Shown here: positions 46,111-56,000 of the stretch, one piece after another
Layout of the letters: every line of letters begins with the position of its first letter
How positions within the stretch are numbered: position 1 is the stretch's first letter
NCBI GenBank assembly: GCA_963575745.1
Contig: CAUYUJ010014206.1
Span: forward strand, 186,001 to 250,000
Source: Prorocentrum cordatum
Taxonomy: Eukaryota; Sar; Dinophyceae; Prorocentrales; Prorocentraceae
Length of the DNA: 64,000 bases
Direction: 5' to 3'
The notes under the pieces: model-generated
What the model saw: only the letters and a program-made list of their open reading frames with translations
Told to the model about the DNA's origin: nothing
Database searches by the model: none
Program-made: the position numbers and the translations under genes

Positions 46111-47354
46111 GCCAATGCTGGTTCAAACGATACTTGGCCCGAGGTATCCTCGGGTCCACCGTAGGTGCTCCAGCCGTAGGTCAGCTTGTTGCAGACCGTG
46201 AAGTACGCCATCTTGTTCAAGATCACCGAGATCCTGAAGCCGTCGACCGTCGTGGTGTACGAGTTGGCGCCCTTGCCAGTAGATAGGTTGGGCCATGCCT
46301 TGGTCGGGATGCCCATCTCCTTGAGGTTCCAGTCCATGTATGTGCTTGCAGCTGCGACATCGTCTGGCCCGTCTGGCATCTCAGGGATGCTGAACTCCAT
46401 CTCCTCAGTCAGCTTCTTCTTTTTCATTCTCTTGATTGGCTGCGTGGGGCCAGTCTCGCTCATCTTGTCGGGGGTCTCCTCGGCGTCGTCGGCATTCGTG
46501 CGAAGCGCAGCCTTCTTCTCGTTCCTCTGCGGGGTGTCCGTGTTCTTGACGTCCGAGTCGTCCCGATCCATGTCATGCGCCTCGCACTTCGGGATGTTAT
46601 TTTTCTTCTTCTTCTTATTATTATTCTTCGTCTTCGTCGGTTTGGATTTCTTCTTGGGGCCCGCTTTGTTTGGCTTCTTCTTCTTCTTCTTGCCGACGGC
46701 CGCCACATCAGCGTGCACGATGGGCTTGGCATTGATCTCCAGCTCCTCCGCGATGTTGCCATCGGCGATGTCGTGCTGCTGGCTCTCGGCCTCTTTCTCC
46801 AAGATCGCCAGCTGCTCCATGGGGTCGGCTTCGGCCGAGTCCTTCTTCGACAACTGCCGCGCGCCGTCAGCCTCCATCTTGGACAAGCTCTCGCCGATGG
46901 AGCCCTCCATGAGCAAGCCACCAGCCTCGGCCATGCCATCTTCGCCAGGGATCACCAGCTCCTCGTCCCAAAGAGCGCCGATGCTCTCCCCGTGGATGTC
47001 CTCGCCGTCGTCGGACAGCACGATGGCCGCGCCGTCGTCGACAAGGCTGCCCGCGTCGACGTCGCCAAGGCTGCCCGCGTCGACGTCGCCAAGACTGCCC
47101 GCGTCGACGTCGCCAAGACTGCCCGCGTCGACGTCGCCAGCAGGGAGCTCGCCGTTCACCTCCTCGCTGCACGCACCCTCCTCCTCGCTGTGCGCGTCCT
47201 CCTCCTCGGTGCACATGCCAGACTCATCCGATGCATCTTTCTCATCGGCATCCTGCTCGGCGGGCTCCTCGCCCAGATCATCGAGAGCGATGGCCGCCTC
47301 CTCCTCGAGCTGCTCGGGCTGCTCGGCCTTGCCCTTGGGGAAATAGCCATTCAT
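45933..47354 (-). CDS. Acidic/basic protein with GDVDAGSL repeats, 3' end lost in repeats
   Basis: The ATG at 47352-47354 (MNGYFPKGKAEQPEQLEEEA) is a plausible start, although the frame is open further upstream into a CT array. The protein is acidic at first, with four tandem GDVDAGSL units (47015-47145), then LSDDGEDIHGESIGALWDEE, a Lys-rich section (KKKKKKPNKAGPKKKSKPTK), and a globular end: MEFSIPEMPDGPDDVAAAST, DWNLKEMGIPTKAWPNLSTG, SYTTTVDGFRISVILNKMAY, FTVCNKLTYGWSTYGGPEDT. After about 46135 the frame runs into CCT/GGA repeats (poly-Arg), so the natural C-terminus has probably been replaced. Intronless; possibly another retroposed gene, but no convincing spliced leader is seen. Confidence 0.55.
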   Translation of the reverse strand: MNGYFPKGKAEQPEQLEEEAAIALDDLGEEPAEQDADEKDASDESGMCTEEEDAHSEEEGACSEEVNGELPAGDVDAGSLGDVDAGSLGDVDAGSLGDVDAGSLVDDGAAIVLSDDGEDIHGESIGALWDEELVIPGEDGMAEAGGLLMEGSIGESLSKMEADGARQLSKKDSAEADPMEQLAILEKEAESQQHDIADGNIAEELEINAKPIVHADVAAVGKKKKKKPNKAGPKKKSKPTKTKNNNKKKKKNNIPKCEAHDMDRDDSDVKNTDTPQRNEKKAALRTNADDAEETPDKMSETGPTQPIKRMKKKKLTEEMEFSIPEMPDGPDDVAAASTYMDWNLKEMGIPTKAWPNLSTGKGANSYTTTVDGFRISVILNKMAYFTVCNKLTYGWSTYGGPEDTSGQVSFEPALADGRRRRRRRRRTRRRKRRRSRKRRSKDEGMMERIARKRKMRTRSRMGEEDKEEEEARK

Positions 47355-47455
47355 GCCGCCGCCGTCAGAGAACCGACTTGAGCTCTCAGGCAGCGTCGCC
47401 ACAATCAACAGATGCTTGAGCTCGGTGACCTTGTCGCTGCCTGCGGGCCGACTCG

Positions 47456-47862
<407 letters not shown>

Positions 47863-48096
47863 CGGTCGGCGATCGGTTGTTTTTTTGGTGGGGGGGGGGG
47901 GGGGTGATGTTTCAACGATTTCTTCGCTGTGGTATCGGGCTTGATTTCTTCGCTGCGGTATCGGGCTTTATTTGCAAACAAAGCCCGGCGCCAAGACGCA
48001 GATTGCTACTCTTTCCATGGGCCCGCGCGTGGGCTCTGCTGGCCCGCCCACCTCGAGCGCCCCCTGCGAACGACGGGCAACTGCATGGAGCTCACC

Positions 48097-48813
48097 TCAT
48101 CCTTCCTCAACCTCCCCCTTGCCCCGCTGCGGCTTCCTCGTGCTCCTCCTTGGCCTCCTCGCCCCCCTTCCCCTCGTCCTCTCCGTCGTCCCCGCCATCC
48201 TTATGATGGTGCTTCTCCTCGAGGTCCTCCGACGCGTCTCCTCCTCCTCCTCCTCCTCCTCTTCCTCTCCCTCCTCATCCTCATCCCCCTCCCTCTGCTC
48301 GCCCTCCTCCTCCTCGCTCCCCTCTTCCCCCCTGCCACGGTTCAAGCTCCGTTGGCCTTTAGATTTCGGGCTGTTCCTGCGCAGGTTCTTCAAGCACGCG
48401 ACGCGCGCCTTCAAGTCTTTGGCCGTCTGCGCCGCCTCGGCGGCCTTGCCGATCTCGCGCTGGAACAGCTTCCCGTCGGCGAACACGGAGTCCACCATCA
48501 AGAACACGTCGGCCCAGAAAAACTCCGACAGGTCACCGAGCCACTTCTCAAGTACGGCTTGCAATCGACTGAAATTTCTCTCAAGGTCTTTCGCGTTCGG
48601 GGCGGCTCCCGATGTCCGAACCAAATGAAATACATGGCCCTTGAAGTCGCCCGACCGAACTTTTTCTTTGGCATGCTTGGAGAGACCTGTCCAAATCGCT
48701 TGTGCGAAATCAAACACGGCATCCACTGACCACTTGACGCGCTTGGATCTCTGCAAGGACTGCCATTGCTCTGGTGGGCCGCTCGGCCCATCTGGCTCCA
48801 CGGAAGCGGCCAT
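48097..48813 (-). CDS. Minus-strand 238-aa ORF with acidic tail, unknown function
   Basis: ATG at 48811-48813. The first 150 residues are globular: WQSLQRSKRVKWSVDAVFDF, AQAIWTGLSKHAKEKVRSGD, FHLVRTSGAAPNAKDLERNF, SRLQAVLEKWLGDLSEFFWA, DVFLMVDSVFADGKLFQREI. The rest is Glu-rich then Arg-rich, from a CCT/GGA-like repeat. Intronless. The start codon falls inside a weak spliced-leader-like stretch (48809-48826 minus: CCGCGGGCCATTTATGGC), which could mean it too is retroposed. No domain recognised. Confidence 0.5.
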   Translation of the reverse strand: MAASVEPDGPSGPPEQWQSLQRSKRVKWSVDAVFDFAQAIWTGLSKHAKEKVRSGDFKGHVFHLVRTSGAAPNAKDLERNFSRLQAVLEKWLGDLSEFFWADVFLMVDSVFADGKLFQREIGKAAEAAQTAKDLKARVACLKNLRRNSPKSKGQRSLNRGRGEEGSEEEEGEQREGDEDEEGEEEEEEEEEETRRRTSRRSTIIRMAGTTERTRGRGARRPRRSTRKPQRGKGEVEEG

Positions 48814-49110
48814 AAATGGCCCGCGGGGCCGAAGCCTCTATGGGCCCGCGGGCTCTCGACGCAAATCGGCTGCGGAGCGAAAGCCAGGATTTCAAGCGCC
48901 CCCCTTCGCGTGAAATTGGGGGGAGGGGTGGGGGGGGGGGCGGGGATGCCCGACCATCGCGTCATCTCACGCAAAGCAACAAGACGCCCCAGCGCACTGA
49001 GAGGGGGCGACGGGAGGCTTCCAGGTGCTCTCGGACCCAGAGGCAGGGGGGAAGCACAAAGGGGCGAATTCCACGGTTCACAAGGACCCAGCGCAAGCCA
49101 CAATTACTAA

Positions 49111-49154
49111 ACTGCGATGTTCAGAGGTCCTATAGGACCTCTGAACATCGCAGT
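49111..49154. repeat. Perfect 44-bp palindrome
   Basis: Two 22-bp arms meet at CCTA|TAGG without a spacer; the left arm begins ACTGCGATGTTCAGAGGTCC and the right is its exact inverse. It lies in the nested block, 270-310 bp inside its right inverted end. Confidence 0.97.
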
Positions 49155-49486
49155 GCAGGGTCTGCAGGCGAGTCGTCCCCGCTGCGCTTCGATCACCTGC
49201 CTCCCCCCGCCGCCTCCCCCCTCCCCCCTCCTCTCTCCTCCTCCTCCTCGCTCTCCTCATCCTTCTCCTCCTCCTCCTTCCCCTTCTTCTCCTTCTCTCT
49301 TCCCCATCCACTTCCTTTTTTATATGCAATGCAAGCGCAACTCAATGCGTGATGCGTGCATGTGCAACTTCATGGCGGCACGCGGCAATGTACACTATCT
49401 ACAGCGGGTGCATGCCACACGTACGTTGATTAGTTGATTTCAAATCAACGCGTCTGAGACGCATTGAAGAGGATCTCAGCAAGCAG

Positions 49487-50534
49487 ATGTGTGAACTGTC
49501 AAAGCCCCTGAACAGCCTGATGGTGGCCCCAGTGAAATCGCGGCGCGCTTCGGCTCCGTCTGCCAATCTCGACGCAGAAAGGTGGCACCAAGCAAGCATC
49601 GCGGAGGTGATGACTGCCTTCCATCGACACGCGGACACTAGCGCCCAACCTCTCCAGATGCAATGCGACGTTCAAGCCAAGAGTGTCCATGTGGTGGCTA
49701 GTGGGGACATCGCCGAGGGGAAACTGATGCTCTTCCCTTGCTGCCCCACCGCGAAGATGTTCCCGAAAGTCTCAAGCAACCCGCGGGCAGTGGAGGTGCT
49801 AGTCGGTGAGAAACGCCCGACCCCTGTCGAGCAATTGGAAAAGTATTGGGCACTGCCCGATTTCAAATTACCAGAGCTGGAGCTCAAGTCCGCGCGGCAG
49901 GGAGCGGCCTCCGCAGCGGCGGAAGGGGGCGCGGGGCGAGGCCCCTGGGGGAACGGAGCTCGACGGGGCGGCCCCCGCAGCAGCGCGGGGTGCACAGGGC
50001 GAGGCCGACCAGGAAGAGAACCCGTGCCATTTAAAGTTCGGAGGCGCCGAGTTCTTCCACTCCTTCTGGGGAGTTGACAGGATGACAGCAGAAGAACTTG
50101 CCCGAGCCCGGGTAGTGCAGGGACAGGAGCACTGGAAGTTCAACGTGGCACTTCGACCACAAGAGTTCGCGACCATGACAAAGTGCGTGGTGTCTGCCCC
50201 CATCCGCGTCTGCAGCGTGCTTGTCCCGTGCGTGCGCAACGCGGTGCCTCTGGTGCGCGGAGATCGGCTGATGCTGCAGATCACAGAGGAGAAGAAGGCC
50301 CCCGACCCCAAAGGATCAGAAAGAGCAGAAAGGAGCAGAAAGAGCAGAAAGATCACGAAGGAGAAGCAGGCATGGCAGAAGGAGCAGAAAGAGAAGGAGA
50401 AGAAACGGAAGAAGGACGCGGAGGAGGGGCGGAAAGCCCCCAAGAGCGGTAAGATGACAATCCCTGGCCAGGGGGCACTCGTCGCGCGATCCCGCCGCGG
50501 CAGCGGAGGGCGCGCAAAACAGGGCGGCAGATGA
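49487..50534 (+). CDS. Cassette gene J, unknown function, one frame break
   Basis: ATG 49487 (MCELSKPLNSLMVAPVKSRR) lies 9 nt outside the nested block. Blocks: VHVVASGDIAEGKLMLFPCC, VLVGEKRPTPVEQLEKYWAL, PDFKLPELELKSA. Between 49920 and 49990 the frame changes at G/C runs and an imperfect hairpin, continuing ENPCHLKFGGAEFFHSFWGV, DRMTAEELARARVVQGQEHW, KFNVALRPQEFATMTKCVVS, VPCVRNAVPLVRGDRLMLQI, then a Lys/Arg/Glu-rich tail to TGA 50532-50534. The basic tail suggests nucleic-acid or nuclear association, but no domain is recognised. The middle resembles, from memory, hypothetical proteins repeated in dinoflagellate genomes. Confidence 0.6.
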
Positions 50535-50599
50535 CAGCGGGAGATGACCGCCTGAGCGCAACGGCCCCGAACGAGCCGTCAGCTGGAGGAGGACGAGGA

Positions 50600-50631
<32 letters not shown>

Positions 50632-51019
50632 GAGGGCGGGGGGGGGGGGGGGGGTCGAGGAGGGTGGGGGGAGGGTGGCAGCAGAACCAGCACAGGACAG
50701 GGATGGGGGAGGTCACGCATCCACCGCAGCAGCGGCGGCGGCACAATTGTTTGCGTGGCGGCGCGGCGGTCGCTGAGAAATGCCTCCCCTCATGCATCGC
50801 CTCCGTCTCCGTCCTGCTCCTCTCCCTCTGTGTTCGTCGTGCTCCTCTCCCTCTCCCAGGTCTCGTCCTGCTCCACTCCCTCCGCGTTCGCCCTGCCCTC
50901 CCCTCATGCCTCGCCTCCGTCTCCGCCCCCCCTCGTCCGTTCCTGCCTCCCTCCCGCGTCCTTTGTTCCTTTTCTCCGTTCTCGTCGCCCTGCTCATCGC
51001 CCTGCCGTCCTGTTCGCGG
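50535..51019. other. G-run and pyrimidine-rich spacer
   Basis: 50600-50655 is almost all G in two long runs. 50724-50735 is a hairpin core. 50775-51010 is pyrimidine-rich with CGTCCTGCTCCTCTCCCTC-like repeats. No gene. Confidence 0.6.
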
Positions 51020-51214
51020 GACCCCCCTCCGGGACAGAGGGGCGGCCCCGGGGTCGCGAGGCCCCCCCCTCCGGGACAGAGGGGCGGCCCCGGGCTCACG
51101 AGGCCCCCCCTCCGGGACAGAGGGGCGGCCCCGGGAGCGCGAGGGCGCCCCTCCGGGACAGGGGAGCGGTCCGGGGATCACGAGGCCCCCCCCTCCGGGA
51201 CAGAGGGGCGGCGG
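51020..51214 (+). repeat. Five tandem units with a CCCTCCGGGACAGAGGGG palindrome
   Basis: Unit about 40 bp (CCCCTCCGGGACAGAGGGGC then GGCCCCGGG and CGAGG), starting near 51024, 51063, 51105, 51148 and 51186. The palindrome is a variant of the terminal CCCTCTGTGACAGAGGG motif, linking the interior to the ends of the 26-kb element. Confidence 0.88.
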
Positions 51215-51501
51215 CGGCCTTGGTCGCGCCCGTTGGAGAGAGAAGGGCAGCCGTGCTCGATGGAGAGACAAGGGGGAGGAGGGGTTCGATGAGATGGAAG
51301 GACACTCGAGGAGGGAGACTGATGCTGAGGAGGAGGAGTAGGAGGATCTGTTGGAGACGAGGAGTCCATGGCCGTTTGTTTCTCAGACGGGCGAGGCGGA
51401 TCACCAGCGAAGGGGGCAGACGCCGAGGACGCGGGCGCCTTCGCAGCAGCGAGGGCTTGCGCGCGGCGGCATGAAACGCAGGGCAGAGGAAACGTGGCGG
51501 G

Positions 51502-52456
51502 ATGTCGTTGTCGGGAAAGCAGCGCGCCTTGATGGCGCGAGCATGGGGGGTGCTCTGCGCGACGGGCGGGCTGTGCCGGACTCGCGAGGGAGCAGCGGGA
51601 TTTGCTTTGGAATGCGAGGGGCGCGATGTTTCCCTTGGCGGCGGCGGGGGCCTAGAAGCCTTCGCGCCTGTCGGAGAGCGCCGCCTGTGGGCGCTCAAGG
51701 TGGTCGGTGGTCACGGTGCCGTGAAGGGCGCCTTGAACGAAACGACCATGTGAGAGCAATTGGTTGCGAAGCTTCGCGCAGGGGAAGGAGACAACGTGGG
51801 TGACAAGGGGGCTCCTGCGAAAAACGCCCCCGCAGCAGCGGGGGTTGCAGCGGGAGCTTCCGCGGCAGCGGGAGAAGGAGCTCGGGGTCCCATGGCGGAT
51901 CTCCTCGGAACCGTCAAGGGCGCATCGAAAGCGAAGAATGTGGCGGCGCGTGGCCAACCGGAGAAAACCCAAGAGAAACCGAGAGGATTTCCTCGAGGCA
52001 CGCTCTGCGGAGTAACCCTGCCGACGTCTACTGAGCCAGATGAGGCCGACACGAAACAGGTTGTAGTGTATGAGAACAAGCAAGGCGTCCTATTCGTTCA
52101 GTGTCAGGACCTGCCATGGCTGCTGCACTACCTGCACGACGAGAGCCAGGGCAAAAGCGTTCCCGAACCCAAAGACGACGACGACGACGACGCTTTGGAC
52201 AGAGAAGCACCCGTGGACCACCAGGTGGTGCCCCTCTGGGATGTGGACAGTGGAGGTCGAAGCAGGGCCACTGGCAGGCCGACAATGGGCCTCCAAGATT
52301 CAGGATCTGAACGACGACAAATGGTCCACAGGCGTGGCGTTGACGGAAGCGACCGCGCTCTTCAAAAAGCCCACCCGTGCGCAGCAGAAACAGGTTCTTC
52401 TAGCGTTCTTGGAGGACGTGGTCCAGGAAGCCATCGCGCAGGAAACAGAGAAGTGA
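51502..52456 (+). CDS. Cassette gene K, unknown function, in-frame TGA and one shift
   Basis: ATG 51502 (MSLSGKQRALMARAWGVLCA), then GLEAFAPVGERRLWALKVVG and GALNETTM before TGA 51751-51753. The same frame continues EQLVAKLRAGEGDNVGDKGA, a hairpin read as APAAAG, MADLLGTVKGASKAKN, GFPRGTLCGVTLPTS, QVVVYENKQGVLFVQCQDLP, WLLHYLHDESQGK and an Asp run. Near 52245 the frame shifts to VEVEAGPLAGRQWASKIQDL, STGVALTEATALFKKPTRAQ, LLAFLEDVVQEAIAQETEK, ending TGA 52454-52456. A perfect 9-bp-stem hairpin follows 25 nt later. No domain recognised. Gene start is uncertain: translation might begin after the TGA, but no ATG is present there until MADLLG. Confidence 0.55.
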
Positions 52457-53080
52457 TGTCCTCGCTATCCGCTCGCTGGCGCGCGCCGCAGCAGCGGCGC
52501 GCTGACCGCTACAACGGCTTGTTTTGCGCAGACAGACTCGGTGTTTGCACCGCAGCAGCGGCGCGCTAACCGCCGAGGTGGATGTCTGCGGGTTTCTGTC
52601 GACTGGACAGGGGTGAGGGCCCGCGCGGGGGATCGCGAGCCTGCGGCTCTCCAGCGCTTGCGCGCTAGGAGACGACGGAACTCGCGGAATCTGGCGAGGA
52701 GGGGGCGGAGGGGTTGGGACAGGAGGAGGAGGAGGAGGAGGAGGGGGGGGGGGGAGGAGGAGGAGGAGCAGCAGCAGCAGCAGCAGCACCCGCAGCAGCA
52801 CCGACAGGAGGACCACTGCGAGGATGCGGCCGTTTGCTTGCCCTGCGGCGCTGGGCTCGAGACGAGAGGGCGGCCGCGCGCGCGCGTGGCTTCGGCCTCA
52901 TGGCCGCCGCAGCCGCTCCGCCCCCAGACCCAGGAGATGCTCGCCCTGCAAGCGCGCCCCTGCGCGTCGGGCACGACGGCGAGGCCGGCGAATTCGCGGA
53001 GTTTTGGCGCCAACCAGACAAAACGAAAGACCCAGAACACACGGAGACGACACGAGACAACATTCGGATTCGGGCGCGTT

Positions 53081-56000
53081 ATGCGCCGCAGCAGCGGCGC
53101 GGCTTGCCATTATGAATATGGCGGACGCATTTGTAAGAAGATTCATTTATGCTCGCAGTGGCCGTGTCCCAGCGACCACCGTCTGTCGGGCGGCGCTGTG
53201 GACTTCGCGAAGTGGTCCGACTGGCAAGCGCCCTGGCATTTAGCGCATTGCGCGGACGGGTGGCCCGCAGGAGCTGGAGCCCCCGCAGCAGCGGAGGCGC
53301 CGGCCGAGGCGTGCGTGGTCCTTCCTGAAGCGGCAGCCGAGCCGTGGGTGGGCCCTGCTGAAGGCCCCGCAGCTGCGGGGCCGTCAGCGGAGGCGCGCGT
53401 GGCCCCTGCTGAAGTGGCAGCGGAGCCGCACGTGGGCTCTTGTGAAGGCCCCGCAGCAGCGGGCGCGACAGCGGAAGCGTGCGTGGCCCCTCCTGAAGTG
53501 GCGGCAGAACCGTGCGTGGGCCCTTCTGATGGCCCCGCGACAGCGGAGGCGTGCGTGGGTCCTGCTGGCGCGCATGGCGCCGACGCTATCGCCGAGGCCG
53601 CTTCCGCGGTGGAGGCTGCCCTGAAGGAATCCGCGGCAACGGCAGCCCTCTCAGCAGAGGGGGTTGCCCCTGTCGCTTTCCCCCGACCCGCCCGGCTTGC
53701 TGTCCGCGACATAGCGGGGCCCGTGCTTACAGGGGCGGAGATTGCTGCAGGCGCTGTGGTTGCCCCGCCTGCGCCTGCAGGGGCACTTTCACAACAGGGC
53801 CAGGGGTGCTTCGAGAAATTGACGAAGATGTCGCGCAGTATTCGCGGAACGCGGGGGGGGCGCCGAGAGTGGATGGGGCATTCTGCTTTCGTAATATTTG
53901 CACTTCTGCGGAAGGTGCGCGTCTACGCATGGGAAGGACGGAGCAGAGTCGACCTTTGCAAAGCTGTGTTGCCGCCGTGGAAACCGGAGGAGTTAACCCG
54001 CGAGCCTGCGGCGGGCGCGATCGCGCGCTGCGCCGTCCCCCGAGATTCGGGGCCTCCGGACTGGGCCCCCTGTGTCGGCGGAGTACCCTTTGATTCTATG
54101 CAATCAGCTTGTCGCAGGCGTCTGCATTGACTTTGTGGACATGACGGGAGATGTTTCGACGGTGGATGGTTTCTATTGCACTCTCGGTGTGTTCGTCGTG
54201 TCCACAGTCGCAGACGGGGGCTGCGGTTTGGATTGCATGTTGCGGATGGCCCAAGAAGTTTCCACGCGAGAGTCTCGCAGGGAGCTCCGCCAGGACAGTT
54301 GCTCTCTCCGACCGCCCTGATCCTTCGCTTCCATCTGTGCTGCCCCCACATGCTCTCCCCATCCTTCCCTCCCCGCGTTTCCTTCTTCCCCCTCCCATCG
54401 CGCCCCCCTCTCCCATCCTGGCCCCCCCCGCCGGATCTCCTTGCCCGTCCTCCAGGCACGCCTGTCAGGAAATCGCAGACTACATTGTGGAAAGGGTGCG
54501 TTTGGCGTGGTTCCTCGACGTCATGGCCCTGACGCAAGAAGTCACTCAGGATGACGTCCAGGAGCTTCGGCGCCTGCAGAGCGCCTTAGACGACGAAGAA
54601 CTTGTCCCGCAGCCTGGCCACGCCGCCCCCCCGGGAACACAAACCGGCGCCGCCGCAGCAGCGGCGGCGCCACCTGGGGACTTGGCAGCGGTGGAAGTCG
54701 ACGCCGAGGCAGTCTGTCAGGAGCTCGCGCAAGCCATCCAATGGTGGGCAGGACTGAAAGACGCTGCGTGCGCCCTGGACGTAGCTCGGGAGTTGATGCC
54801 CGCAGAGCGGGGGGAGCAGCTCTTGAGGTGCAGGAACCGCGGCTGCGAGCGCAAAGCCCCCGCCCAAAACAAGAAGCGCGTGGTGGTCCCGTCGCTCCGG
54901 TGCTCGAGGATGGAGATAGCGGGTGCTTTCGACGAGCGCATCCGCTCTTTAGGCTGGACGCCTGGAGAGCGCTTGCCTTATGGAGGGACGCGTTCATTCA
55001 TGGATGCGTGGGACTGGGGTTCCCAGTCCCATACCTCTCTCGCAAATCGCACACCCGTTCTGCAGCGCTGGCACAAAGCTTTTCTGTCGTCGGAATACGC
55101 CTCCGCAGTGGCGGAGGCTGCGCGGCATCCAGGGGGGCGCGAGACGCAGCGCTGGCAGGGGCGCGTCCTCAAGTGGAAAGGGCGGAAAAGGATACCACAA
55201 CAGGGACAGGGGCCTGCTCGAAAATGTCTTTGGCTGCGGCAAGCTCTGTTTGAATGGTGGAGTTCCATTCGGCACAGTGTGGGTTGGAAAGCTATCAAAA
55301 GTGGAATGCGAAGTACCCAAAGAGAGCCAGCGAATATAGCAAGGTTCACGCAAAGCATGCTCCAGACCAAAGCGTTGGAGCTCATGAGCGAGTACGTCGC
55401 GCAGCAGCTGCGGATCGGGCAGCGACCCGCCGCCGTGGAGTTGAGGTCGCGCTTGTGGGCCTCCTGGCGCAAGGGATGCGGCCTCAGCATGCGGTGCCCG
55501 AACAGGAAGTACACGTGCCCGCTGCCCATCTTGGAAGAGCGCCTCGAGCGAGGCTGGCTGAACGCGTTCAGGGTACGCGCCGCGCGCGTGCTACTCAACA
55601 GCGAGGATCCCGAGATGGAGAACTTCGACCAGTCGCTTTTCAACCACAATGAAACAGGATCAGCTGGCGTGAGGACCCTCGCTGTAGCGGGGGTCGAAGT
55701 GCCACTGGTGGAGCGCCACGGCGCGGTGCGGGAGCGGTGGGCGGCCAATTTCATGATAATGAGCGACAAGGATCGACTGCGGAGAGAAGGCCCCCCACCG
55801 ATGGAGTGCATGTTCAAGGAGGAGGGGGGGGGGGGAGAGAAGCTGAGGCCGCGCCTGCTCGAACGCATTCGGCGCCGAGGGTTCGGCAGATGGGCGTCGG
55901 CGACCACCAGCACCAAGGGGTCTTACCGGACACCGTGCGCCCTCGCGTACCTGGACCGCCACCTCCCTCATCTGCCAGAGCCTCCGCAGCAGCGGGCGTG

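Noticed and set aside
47380-47425. GAGCTCAAG on the minus strand upstream of the 47-kb gene as a spliced-leader end
   Set aside because: It occurs twice within in-frame coding sequence and only seven terminal bases match.
52765-52800. GCAGCAGCAG tract as hairpin copies
   Set aside because: It is a plain CAG microsatellite without complementary arms.
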